From the NCBI GenBank assembly GCA_003427395.1, contig BFEA01000198.1:1641936-1687024 (forward strand): 45,089 bases of DNA, written 5' to 3'. The translations under genes and the position numbers were made by a program. The DNA comes from Chara braunii (taxonomy: Eukaryota > Streptophyta > Charophyceae > Charales > Characeae). The stretch's first letter is position 1, and each line of letters opens with the position of its first letter. The notes under the pieces were generated by a model, which saw only the letters and a program-made list of their open reading frames with translations, searched no databases and was not told the origin of the DNA. Shown piece after piece: positions 18,545 to 27,805 of the stretch.

Positions 18545-18665
18545 GTCCGGTCAATCCCGATACCTCTGGTCCGGTCAATCCCGATACCGACTTCTGGTCC
18601 GGTCAATCCTGATACCGACTTCTGGTCCGGTCAATCCCGATACCGACTTCTGGTCCGGTCAACAT
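18545..18665. repeat. 28-bp minisatellite, about four and a half units
   Basis: Unit GGTCCGGTCAATCCCGATAC plus CGACTTCT; the first unit is shorter. Confidence 0.95.
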
Positions 18666-18735
18666 TCCGACGAGGCTCGTGGTAAGACTGCTCCGACGGA
18701 ATCCGGTCAAGGACTCGTTCCGGGCAAAGAGCCGC

Positions 18736-18844
18736 TACGGTCTTCCCGCGAATAGAGCGCACAGTCATTATGGCTGTATCTAGACGGAAAGTTTATCCGA
18801 GTACGGATATAATGACCGTGCGCTCTATTCAGGCGGGGACGACG
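18736..18844. mobile_element. Family A MITE, copy A4
   Basis: Left TA then CGGTCTTCCCGCGAATAGAG, CGCACAGTCATTATGGCTGT; right ATAATGACCGTGCGCTCTAT then TCAGGCGGGGACGACG. Central AGACGGAAAGT matches the GACCGAAAGT of A3. The right TA is not preserved. Confidence 0.7.
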
Positions 18845-18849
18845 AAGTG

Positions 18850-19051
18850 AACGACCCTGTCTGATCTGGAGACTCAGTAGTCTATAGGTCCATGTGAAGC
18901 CTCGAGACCGTCGTTGTCCCGATCCCGATCTTTCTTCCCCCATATCTGCAATGACCACGTGGACTAATTTACGTAACTCCTCCGATCTTCGCCGGCTCGA
19001 CACGTGGCCTTCCCATGTTGATTTTCACTAGATTTCGCTTCTTGAGAGGCA

Positions 19052-19101
<50 letters not shown>

Positions 19102-19660
19102 CTATCTGTCTGTCCGTTTGTGTCCGTTGTGTCCGTTTGTGTCTGTTTGTCTATCTTTTTGTCTGTTCGCCTGTCTGTTTGTCTGTGTGTTTTTCCAGTG
19201 TGTCTATTTACCTCTCAGGGTCTCTCAGTGAAAATAATGAAGCTGGATTTGCTATAAATAGGGGAAAAAAAGAAAAAAACAAAGCACATTAGACTGCTGT
19301 CCAGGCTGTCAGTGGACGGACTATGGTCTTGTCGGATTATTGTCGTTTCCCGCTCTCTACTCCCTCCTTTTCCTCATGCCCTCCTCCATTGGGAGAATAC
19401 CCCCCTTCTCCCATGGGTGTCTGAACGCCTACCTTCTCCATCCCCCCCCCCCCCCCCTTTCTGTGAGTGGCACCCACCGGATAGCGGCATTAAAAACACT
19501 CCTGCCTTTCAATTGAAAAAAAGAAAAAAAAAAAGAACCCAGCACGAGGCCGCGAGGGTGGTAAGGGTTCTTCCGAAGTTAGATCCTTGGTCAGAAATGA
19601 TAAATTATCTGCTGGATTTTTATTTTATATTTTTCCCAGAAGAGTATAGTGTGTGTAGTT
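18850..19660. other. No gene; TG microsatellite and poly-C
   Basis: TG repeat 19057-19098 grading into TCTGTCTG/GTTTGTC words (to about 19195); C run 19442-19457. No supported ORF. Confidence 0.5.
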
Positions 19661-19667
19661 GAAAAAA

Positions 19668-19740
19668 TCTGCTGGATTAGACGGGAGCCCTTTTAAAGAA
19701 AAATAAAATAAAAAATGCTGGATTAGACGGGAGCCCTTTT
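19668..19740. repeat. Short tandem duplication
   Basis: TGCTGGATTAGACGGGAGCC then CTTTT occurs twice, separated by an A-rich spacer. Confidence 0.85.
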
Positions 19741-20310
19741 CGGTTTTTTGTGGTCCCCGCCCGCTCCTGTGTGTCGATTGATCTTTTGCGGAAACAGAGA
19801 GTGAGGGCTTCTTTGGATTGCCCCCCCGCTCCCCCCAAATCTTTGGGCGTTTGGGTTGGGAAGGAGAAGATGGTCAATTCAGAGGGGAGAAGGGGAAGGG
19901 GGGGGAAGGGGGGGTGCAGAGGGCAGGTGAGAAATGTGGACATGATGACGTGTGAGGCAGGAGGCAAGGTCGTTGTCGATGAGCATGTGCGGGGAAGTGA
20001 GGGAGGGGGAAGAGATGGCTCTGAAAATGGCAGGGGAAGGAGGAGGAGGAGGAGGAGGTGAAAGAGGTTCTAAGACGTGGATGGAAAGCGGGACAACACT
20101 CAGGAGTGAAGTTTTGGCTTGGTGAAGTCTCTCGCTCGCTGTAAGGAGAGAGGCGATCACGGCAAGTACAAGGCTGATTGCTCAATTTGCGAGAGGTGGG
20201 ATTCTTCTTCAGACTGCTGCAGTAACTCCCCCTTAGTCGTGGCAAACAGCAACCGCTATACCACCACAATCGTTCCTCTGACGCAGATGGTGTTCGAGTG
20301 TGTGTCTGTG

Positions 20311-20364
<54 letters not shown>

Positions 20365-20940
20365 CCAGGTGCGCGCGCGCGCACGACAGAGAGAGAGGAA
20401 GCAGGTGGTGGGGAATGGCATCGACAGTGGCGGACCTGGCAGTTGTATATGCTGAAGACACTTGCGAAGTGACTCTTTGTGGAGGCAAAGGCAAAAGAGG
20501 GAGAAAAAAAAAAAAGGTCAGAGACAACGGTCGTTATCTCCACAATCTCCTCCACCCATTCCTTCGTTCTGCGCCCTTCTTTTTAATCCTCTGGCTCGCT
20601 TCAATGTCATTACTCTGTTTCTGAGATTTCATTTGTTTTCGTAAGGGTTTTCAATTGCTTTCGTAATTTGACAATTCGACTTTTCCTTTTTTTTTTCTAT
20701 GGAAATTTACGATGTTATTATGCGTCAGCACATGATACATAATAACACATGGAAAGTGATTTTTTTTTTTTTTTTTTTTAATAATTGAAACTGCAAAATA
20801 CTCAAGCAAAGGAATTGTTTGAGATAATATGTAAATTAGTAAGAAATTCACGTAATTGAAAGAGTTGCCTGAACACTGCAAACTATTATATTAATCCTAT
20901 TGAGGCTTCTATCAAGTTTTATTTTTCTTGTCTCTTTTTC
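19741..20940. other. No gene; G-rich and GA tracts
   Basis: GGGGAAGG-type runs (19885-19915), GGA repeats (20035-20058), GA microsatellite 20309-20358 followed by GCGCGC. After 20640 the sequence becomes AT-rich with a T run (20760-20779). Confidence 0.5.
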
Positions 20941-20953
20941 TGGAGTATACATT

Positions 20954-21150
20954 TCGATCGAAATCGAGTTTCAATATTTGTTTGCACGCGACTTTCCCGA
21001 CGCCTGCACCTAAGCTGGGTAATGGTCCCAGTGCATTTCCATCGAAAAGGAGTTTCAATATTTGTTTGCACGCCAGTTTCAGTATTTGTTTGCTCCGAAA
21101 AGGAGTTTCAATATTTGTTTGCTCGCCAGTTTCAGTATTTGTTTGCTCCT
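20954..21150. repeat. TTTCAATATTTGTTTGC minisatellite
   Basis: GAGTTTCAATATTTGTTTGC occurs three times (about 20965, 21050, 21103), each followed by a related TTTCAGTATTTGTTTGC in the last two units; period about 53 bp. Confidence 0.85.
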
Positions 21151-21153
21151 TTT

Positions 21154-21324
21154 CCGGTGGCCAAGTCCCACTAGCAGCACTGAGCTACCTCAACGCCTGA
21201 ATCTGGACGTGGTAGTGGAGACGTGCAGTTCAGGAAACTCAACACCATTTCTGCACATCTTCGCAAAAGCGTCCAGATTCAGGCGTTGAAGTAGCTCAAC
21301 GCTGGTAGTGGGACTTGCCCCCGG
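21154..21324. mobile_element. Inverted-repeat element, family B, copy B3
   Basis: Ends CCGGTGGCCAAGTCCCACTA and (complement) CCGGGGGCAAGTCCCACTAC. Inner arms ACTGAGCTACCTCAACGCC and TGAATCTGGACG are mirrored at 21270-21302. Non-coding. Confidence 0.8.
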
Positions 21325-21950
21325 GTTGTTTGTCGAGGTTTCGCGGCCGCCCCCTTCTTTGTGTGTGTAATAAAATGAGCAGAGTTTCTTGTAAAAAAAT
21401 TAATAAAAATAAATAAAAAAATAAAAAAGGAGTTTCGAATTGCACTTCAGCCTTCAGGCAATAATGTATACAAGCCAGGTCTCCGGTCTGGTAGAGTTAC
21501 GTGGGAGTGTGTTGTGCTCGGGGGAATGCCCCCCGGAGTGTAGTTTACGACTGTTTTCACGACTGTACTGAAGTTACCCCTTGTCTTTTTTTTTTTTTTC
21601 TTTCTTTTTTTTTTTTTTTTTCAGTGATTGTGCGCCGATTTCTTTCGCAAACAGGATATGGATGCATTTTTCAAAAAGGTCGACAGCAGTCTTCATTGAC
21701 TAGGGAAAACTTTTTGACTTTTTATAACTGCGTGATGTTTCTGTGATGCTACAGGAAAATGCTTCTTCGACCTCGCTCTCCTCCCCCAACCCCCCAAATC
21801 TCCTCTCCTCGCCTCTCCTCTCCTCTTCCTTGTTCCCTTCGTCTCCCTGCTTTCTCCTGAGTCAGAGGATGGTGGAGATGGTGGTGAATCTGGTGATGGT
21901 GGTTTTGTCACCGGTGTGGATCAGCTGGTCGTCAAAGAGCTCAGTTGCCG
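21325..21950. other. No gene; homopolymers
   Basis: A/T-rich stretch (21380-21430), T runs (21584-21621) and a CTCCTC-rich patch (21770-21835). Confidence 0.4.
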
Positions 21951-21954
21951 AACA

Positions 21955-22785
21955 GGTAATGGATAGACTTGTCAAGGATGTATAGGCCTGCCAAGGATGA
22001 ACAGGCCTGTCAAGGATGCAAAGGCGTATGAAGGATGAATAGGCCTACGAAGGATGGGAAGGATGGATAGTCAGGACATCAGTAATATACCTGACAAAAA
22101 GGCGTGATAGACGGATAGAGTCAGTTGGTCATGGCTAGGCCTATCCAAGCATGGATAAGCCTATCCAAGGACTATTAGGCGTGTCAAAGAATGATGGGTA
22201 GGTCAATCCAGGGATGGATAATCTATAGGGTCAGGTGATTATGGATAGGCCTATCTAAGGATGGATAGACTCTGAAGGGGTATCAATGGTGGATAGGGGT
22301 GTCCAAGCCTTCAAGGATTGACGGGCGTATCCAAGGATGGATATTCTATAAGTCAGATGATCATGGATAGGCATATCCAAGGAAGGATGGATAGGCCTAT
22401 CCAAGGATAGATAAGTCCTAATTAGACCAATGTGGTCTATCCAAGGATGGATATTCTATAAGTAGGGCCTATCAACGGATGGGTAGGGCCGTACTAGTAG
22501 GGCCTAATTAGACCAATGTGGTCTATCCAAGCATGGATAGTCTATAGAGTCAGGTGATCAATGATCATGGATAGACCTGTCCAAGGATATAGACAGAGGG
22601 CCTATCAGTTATTGATAGGTCTGTCCAAGGATTGATATTAGCTATATCAATCTTGATAGGCGTATCCAAGGATGGATAGGGCCTATCTAAGGATGGATGG
22701 TGTATAAGTCAGATCATCATGGTTAGGGCGGCTATTAGGACCTATCCAAGCATGGAAAAGGCCTAATTAGACCAATGCGGGCTAG
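21955..22785. repeat. Degenerate array built on a palindromic GGATAGGCCTATCC core
   Basis: About 830 bp of imperfect units of roughly 20 bp related to CCAAGGATGGATAGGCCTAT. Units vary by substitution and small indels. A larger word, TAATTAGACCAATGTGGTCT, recurs at about 22420, 22506 and 22761, and TCAGGTGATCATGGATAGG-type words recur too. No spacers of constant length and no neighbouring cas-like genes, so not a CRISPR. Confidence 0.85.
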
Positions 22786-22914
22786 TTCGGGGTTTTCTGA
22801 ATTTCCCCTGGCAAACTGATATCTGCAATGCCGCTATGGCACTGCTGAGTGCTTGCCACCTCAATCTAGTCAAGTCATTTCCTTTTCTGGAAAGTGGTTA
22901 GCCCGAGTTATGAT

Positions 22915-22985
22915 AGTCAGAACTGGACTTGAACCCTGGACCTGTCCATTGACAGCTTGATTGGAAGTTGATCCTTCTAATCTAT
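22915..22985 (-). repeat. tRNA-like copy S7 (different subfamily)
   Basis: Minus strand B box GGGTTCAAGTCCAG (22922-22936), preceded by CAATGGACAGGTCC; the A-box region (ATTAGAAGGATC) is only vaguely tRNA-like. Confidence 0.4.
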
Positions 22986-23169
22986 GCTGGACACCGAAGC
23001 AATAAGATGTTTGTATTTGAACAAAACAGAAGAAGAAGAAGAAGAGGAATACATGCGAGTGTCCTTGGTCTTCTTCTTTTTTTTTGGTTAACCAATGGAT
23101 TTTATTCTAGAATGCCAGAAATAGTGCCCTGTTCGTCCGTTACAAGCGGAGGTTACAATCCAACCTAAT

Positions 23170-23900
23170 GGGCTGAGCGAGGCCCTGACCCGGCGCCAAG
23201 CTCGAGCCACAGTGAAAGTTTCTGCAAACCCACCTGAGCAGAACATGGTGATAAGAGTCACAGAATTATCACTAACAAAGGAAACAACAAAGGAAACCGA
23301 AAGGGGATCTCACTAGAAAAGGAGACTGAAAGCTAGAATGGCTGCAGTCTTCACCCTAAAATAGAATGCCCTGTCATTATAGCGGTATTCGGGGCAACTT
23401 TCAGTCTAGGTACAGCGATAATGATTGGACACTGAACCATCATTAGATGGGTCTGGATTGCATTTTTAGGACTGTAGGTTGCTTGGCGGCCACCTTGCAG
23501 CAATGCAGGGCTTTGCCCCCGATCGAGGATGCCTTACCGGGCTACACAATAGGGCAAGAATTCTGAAAACGGAAAAAGAAAAAAGGCTTGGATCCCACAA
23601 GGCAGTCATAACAAAATATTGGAAAAGCCCCTCAAAAGCAGGGTCCTTGCCTTGCGGTCCCTAATTTTTTTTTCCGAATCCCACAGGGCCGTCCTTCGAG
23701 GGCTATCACAACAAGTCTAGCGAAAAAGCAGTGGGCGTGCCAGGGACATGCGGATTTCTATTGGTCCGATCCGAAAAGAAAAGGAAAGAAAAAAAAGGTA
23801 CAACTTTTGGCCTGCCGGCTTTTTGGGAAACCGTTGCCGCTTCACGGCCAGGGTCGCGGCTGTTGAGACGTGTCGCCATCAAAGAGTAGAAACATGATTT
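23170..23900. other. No gene; truncated MITE and a diverged duplication
   Basis: Family A relic at 23345-23431. Sequence at about 23588-23660 (GGATCCCACAAGGC...AAAAGC...AGGGTCC) is repeated, diverged, at about 23677-23745. Confidence 0.4.
23345..23431. mobile_element. Truncated family A MITE, copy A5
   Basis: Left arm GCAGTCTTCACCCTAAAATA, GAATGCCCTGTCATTATAGC; centre ACTTTCAGTCTAGGTACAGC; then ATAATGATTGGAC and loss of the right arm. Confidence 0.6.
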
Positions 23901-23916
23901 TTTTTTTAGGCCCCCG

Positions 23917-24180
23917 ATGCCCCCGGTACCACGTGGGGTCTGCTGTGAAGCCGTAAAGTACGGTTATTACCGACTGTGGGATCCAAGCCAAAGTAAAGAA
24001 CTGACAGTTCCGCAGGTCTGCTGCCGTTGTCGTGAGAAGTCACAGTCCAGCCTCGTCTTCCGATGTGGTGATGGTCAGACCCCAACGGTTTTTTTGGGCG
24101 GTTGTAAATGTGGCTTAGAATTAGAAAACGTTTCTTTGTTTGTTTTAAAATCTTGTAGTGAGGGCGAAGTTTCGGCGTGA
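23917..24180 (+). CDS. Small cysteine-rich ORF, candidate exon
   Basis: 87 codons from ATG 23917 to TGA 24178-24180. Cysteines are arranged as CC (9-10), VCCRC (34-38), RC (49-50) and CKC (63-65), followed by a more hydrophobic stretch ending in KSCSEG. The ATG lies just after a T run ending in TTTTTAG, which would serve as a splice acceptor, so it might be an internal or terminal exon. No family recognised, and the length is compatible with chance. Low confidence. Confidence 0.2.
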   Translation: MPPVPRGVCCEAVKYGYYRLWDPSQSKELTVPQVCCRCREKSQSSLVFRCGDGQTPTVFLGGCKCGLELENVSLFVLKSCSEGEVSA

Positions 24181-24395
24181 GCTTCAGCCTGGACCAGCGA
24201 TTTCTTTTTGTTCTTCTAACCTTGCAACAAGGAAGGAATTTAGCCTAGGCCAACATTTGTTTATGTGAACTGGGGTTTCGTTACTAACGCTTTGGTAGGG
24301 CCGGCTTTTCACCTCTTTTAGTGCATGGGTCAAAGCACTCTATGCTGAAGGGTTGGGAGAAGTCATGGTCAATGGGAAATATCTGATCACAGTCA

Positions 24396-24504
24396 TTAAA
24401 CCACCCGTACATTGGCTGATGCAGACCGGAGCGTCCAGGCCCGTTCGGCCCAGCACGTTGCAGCTCCTATATGGCCGCGACTTTCAGAGGTACCGGTGGT
24501 TTCA
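24396..24504. mobile_element. Inverted-repeat element, family C, copy C1
   Basis: Left TTAAACCACCCGTACATTGG, right complement TGAAACCACCGGTACCTC. About 109 bp. The same terminal word recurs at 30459, 30757, 33860, 36456, 43102 and 43297. Confidence 0.5.
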
Positions 24505-24767
24505 GTGCGAACAATCACACAGTGGGAAGTTAACACACATCGTAAAGGAATAGTTAGACTGGAGAGAAAGTAAATCCGAGTGCAGGTCACACGACAAAAG
24601 TTTCAGCGTGACAGAACAGAATCCTCCTGCAAGACCCGACGCGGCGTTTTGGCTGGTTGCCAAGCTGGCTACATACGAAGATGGAAATGTGCTAGCAGTC
24701 TTATGCTATCGACTTCTAAGCAGAAACGGCAACATCGGAAAACCCAAAAACTGCCAGAAAAGTGGAG

Positions 24768-24811
24768 GAAACAACTTGAAGGAACCCGAGGAAACAACTT
24801 GAAGGAACCCG
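24768..24811. repeat. 22-bp tandem duplication
   Basis: AAACAACTTGAAGGAACCCGA occurs twice, followed by a T run (24819-24845). Confidence 0.9.
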
Positions 24812-24923
24812 AAATAATGTTTTTTTTTTTTTTTTTTTTTTTTTTGGGTAAACAATCTCGAATGTAACTCTTACAAGATAGACCAAAAAAAAAAAGCACA
24901 AAGAGTTCGGCCATATCATAGCT

Positions 24924-25038
24924 ATGGCTACCGCGGCACCACCACCGCTTTCACTAGTGAAAAGAGCGACGAATGGCAATCGCCAATTAGTTTCGGCTGC
25001 TGCCAGCGGGGACGTCGTCAGGGGGATCCAAGATGCTT
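24924..25038 (+). CDS. Candidate first exon of a gene running into the assembly gap
   Basis: ATG 24924 is in a plant-like start context (ATGGCT). The frame reads MATAAPPPLSLVK then a hydrophilic turn and NRQLVSAAASGDVVRGIQDA. The last part resembles the first helix-turn of an ankyrin-type repeat (AAASGD is typical), which is an inference from one partial repeat. A possible donor TT|GTACCT is at 25039. Beyond it the frame runs into a TA microsatellite and loses protein character. Later exons would fall in the N gap, and 26268-26389 is a candidate terminal exon. Confidence 0.3.
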
Positions 25039-25051
25039 GTACCTCCTACTG

Positions 25052-25071
25052 TATATATATATATATATATT
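25052..25071. repeat. TA microsatellite
   Basis: About nine to ten TA units. Confidence 0.9.
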
Positions 25072-25157
25072 GTCACAGCCCCTCGTTTGTTGTCCTCTTC
25101 TCTCTCTCTGCCTACGGTTTACCGGGCAGTTCTGTTTGTGACGATATGTGTGAACCG

Positions 25158-25271
25158 ACAGTCTGTAGAGTTTTCCATCTGGTGTGGGTGAGTGATAGTC
25201 TACTTTGATTTTGGTTAAGGTGGATTATCACTTACAGTGTAATCAGTGAGGGGATTCTACAGACTGTTGAG
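25158..25271. mobile_element. Inverted-repeat element beside the gap (family F)
   Basis: Left ACAGTCTGTAGAGTTTTCC, right complement ACAGTCTGTAGAATCCCC. Inner GTGAGTGATAGTC mirrors GATTATCACTTAC. About 112 bp. Confidence 0.65.
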
Positions 25272-25293
25272 GGTTCAGCCTCCTGATGAGTCG

Positions 25294-26153
25294 NNNNNNN
25301 NNNNNNNNNNNNNNNNNNNNNNNNNNNNNNNNNNNNNNNNNNNNNNNNNNNNNNNNNNNNNNNNNNNNNNNNNNNNNNNNNNNNNNNNNNNNNNNNNNNN
25401 NNNNNNNNNNNNNNNNNNNNNNNNNNNNNNNNNNNNNNNNNNNNNNNNNNNNNNNNNNNNNNNNNNNNNNNNNNNNNNNNNNNNNNNNNNNNNNNNNNNN
25501 NNNNNNNNNNNNNNNNNNNNNNNNNNNNNNNNNNNNNNNNNNNNNNNNNNNNNNNNNNNNNNNNNNNNNNNNNNNNNNNNNNNNNNNNNNNNNNNNNNNN
25601 NNNNNNNNNNNNNNNNNNNNNNNNNNNNNNNNNNNNNNNNNNNNNNNNNNNNNNNNNNNNNNNNNNNNNNNNNNNNNNNNNNNNNNNNNNNNNNNNNNNN
25701 NNNNNNNNNNNNNNNNNNNNNNNNNNNNNNNNNNNNNNNNNNNNNNNNNNNNNNNNNNNNNNNNNNNNNNNNNNNNNNNNNNNNNNNNNNNNNNNNNNNN
25801 NNNNNNNNNNNNNNNNNNNNNNNNNNNNNNNNNNNNNNNNNNNNNNNNNNNNNNNNNNNNNNNNNNNNNNNNNNNNNNNNNNNNNNNNNNNNNNNNNNNN
25901 NNNNNNNNNNNNNNNNNNNNNNNNNNNNNNNNNNNNNNNNNNNNNNNNNNNNNNNNNNNNNNNNNNNNNNNNNNNNNNNNNNNNNNNNNNNNNNNNNNNN
26001 NNNNNNNNNNNNNNNNNNNNNNNNNNNNNNNNNNNNNNNNNNNNNNNNNNNNNNNNNNNNNNNNNNNNNNNNNNNNNNNNNNNNNNNNNNNNNNNNNNNN
26101 NNNNNNNNNNNNNNNNNNNNNNNNNNNNNNNNNNNNNNNNNNNNNNNNNNNNN
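25294..26153. other. Assembly gap (860 N)
   Basis: Unsequenced. Any open frame crossing it (both strands) is an artefact of the N run. Confidence 1.
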
Positions 26154-26267
26154 GTGTCACCCTTATTTTATTTTTATTTTTTCGCCCTCTGCCTATCGAT
26201 TTTCCTTTTCTGCTCCTCTCTCCCTTGTGTTTGACACCTCTTCCTTCACTCTGCCTCTTTCCCATAG

Positions 26268-26389
26268 CGTGCAAGTGGGCTGTTATGGCATACGGGGATG
26301 GGGGCAGCTCGCGCTCAACTTCATCAACGTGGCGAGCCTTGTACGTTAGAGGCATAGTGGAGGAGGAGTTAAGAAGACTGAGAAACTGA
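26268..26389 (+). CDS. Candidate terminal exon after the gap
   Basis: A long pyrimidine tract ends in CTTTCCCATAG (26257-26267), a good splice acceptor. The frame then reads CKWAVMAYGDGGSS, an ST-rich turn, WRALYVRGIVEEELRRLRN and stops at TGA 26387-26389. AT-rich sequence with AATAATAATA at about 26465 follows and could be the 3' end. The C-terminal segment looks like a charged amphipathic helix. Linkage to 24924-25038 is inferred from position and strand only. Confidence 0.3.
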
Positions 26390-26924
26390 ATGATTTCAAT
26401 GTGTCGTTGTTTTTTATTTTTATCCTTTGATTGTGTAAATATTTTTTGTAAAACACTGAAAGAAATAATAATACTATGAAACAAAGTGTCATTCTGGTTT
26501 TGTCTGTCTCTTTGCCTGTCTGTCCTTTCATTTTTCTTTTCTTTGCTCATCTTATTTCTTCTTCTACTTCACATGCTCATGCTCTTAGTCAATAGTTCTG
26601 TGACAATATATATGTGGCTGATTGCGTTCCCTTCGACGAGTTACCACCTGTTCCATTTTTCGTACTCGATCCCGCCATCCCCGGTAGTACATTTTCTGGC
26701 ACTGAATCCAACTGCCCATCCATGTTCATACAAACCTGAGTTTTTCCTTTTTTTTTTTTTTTTTTTTTTTTTTTTCCTACTGCCGGATTTTCCAGTTACG
26801 TCACACCAGTTCCTACTGCTGGATTTTCTGGGAATTTTTGGCGCGATCATCACGAATATCGTTTTTGAATTTTCAACTGGTGACGAGCCCCCACGGGCTC
26901 TCGAAATTGTTTTTCTATGTGTCG
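26390..26924. other. No gene; AT-rich, T run
   Basis: T run at 26749-26776; CCTACTGC(C/T)GGATTTTC occurs twice around it (26777 and 26812). Confidence 0.4.
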
Positions 26925-27040
26925 TCCCCCGTACGTCGTACGGGGGGTCTCCGTACAGCCCGTGCGTACGGACGGACGGACAACCGTACGGGCGTACGGA
27001 CGGCAGCCGTAGGACGGTGATTTGGGGGCCAAAAAAAACC

Positions 27041-27078
27041 CAATATATGGGGTTGTAGATCTACTACCCCATATTTTT
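27041..27078. repeat. Palindromic hairpin inside element H
   Basis: AATATATGGGGT, TGTAGATCTACT, ACCCCATATTTT: arms of 12 bp or more around a palindromic AGATCT. Confidence 0.85.
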
Positions 27079-27206
27079 TTATTTTATTTTTTACCTTTGA
27101 AAGGATTTTTAAAAAATCAAAAACAAAAAAAAGACGAAAAAAAAAGAAAAAAAAAAAGGAAAAAAAAAGAAACTCGTGGCAAAAAAAAAAACGGCAGTTG
27201 CCCCGC

Positions 27207-27313
27207 ATGCGTGCGTGTGTGTGTGTGTGTGTATGTGTGTGTTCACGGGGGGGAGGCGACCCCCCCACTGCCAACCAATCAATTAATCAGTCAATAAAAA
27301 AAAAAAGGTCGCG

Positions 27314-27360
<47 letters not shown>
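27207..27360. repeat. Two TG microsatellites
   Basis: 27207-27243 and 27316-27360, each preceding a duplicated G7/C7 hairpin word. Confidence 0.9.
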
Positions 27361-27361
<1 letters not shown>

Positions 27362-27397
27362 CGCGGGGGGGAGGCGACCCCCCCACTGCCAGCCAAT

Positions 27398-27567
27398 CAA
27401 TCAATCAATCAATCTTTTGAATGGATTTTTTGTTCTTTTTTTTCGTTTTTTTTTTCCACGCTCGATCAATCAATCAATCAATCAATCAATCAACCAATCA
27501 ATCAAACAATCAATCAAACAATCAATCAATCAATCAATCAATCAACGAATTAATCAATCAATCAATT
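27398..27567. repeat. AATC tetranucleotide array
   Basis: AATC units, with one interruption of about 50 bp, to 27567. The INQS-type translations are artefacts. Confidence 0.95.
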
Positions 27568-27805
27568 TTTATTTTTTTTCACCCAGGACCAAAAAAAAAA
27601 CATCTTTTTTTTTACTGTTTTTTTTAATGGGGGGGTACCCCCTGACACCCGACACCCCCCCTAGCCCACCCACCCCCTCAGCACCCCTCCGGAAGGCCGT
27701 GTAAGAACGGCCCGAAGTTCGTACGTACGGGCCGTACGGGCGCCTGGGGGCCCGTACGTACGGACGTCCGGATGTGCGGACGGGCTGTATGCGTATGGCG
27801 GTATA

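Larger units (their letters stand above)
26930..27795. mobile_element. Inverted-repeat element with CGTACG-rich arms (family H)
   Basis: The left arm contains CCGTACAGCCCGTGCGTACG and GACGGACGG (26951-26979); the right arm, complement strand, reads GCATACAGCCCGTCCGCAC then GGACGTCCGTACG (about 27793-27758). Both arms are dense in CGTACG palindromes. The interior is simple sequence: TG repeats, AATC repeats and homopolymers. GGGGGGGAGGCGACCCCCCC followed by ACTGCC occurs twice (about 27246 and 27365). Confidence 0.6.

Noticed and set aside
21955-22785. CRISPR-like array
   Set aside because: Units are degenerate, there are no constant-length unique spacers, and the context is eukaryotic.
25281-25293. 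CTGATGAGTCG next to the gap, resembling the hammerhead ribozyme core
   Set aside because: The rest of the core (GAAA and stem I/III partners) would lie in the N run; cannot be judged. A similar CTGATGAG at 36128 and 44917 has no GAAA partner.
25243-26550. Long ORFs spanning the gap on both strands
   Set aside because: They consist almost entirely of N translated as X.
27198-27704. ORFs rich in INQS and CV repeats
   Set aside because: Translations of AATC and TG microsatellites.
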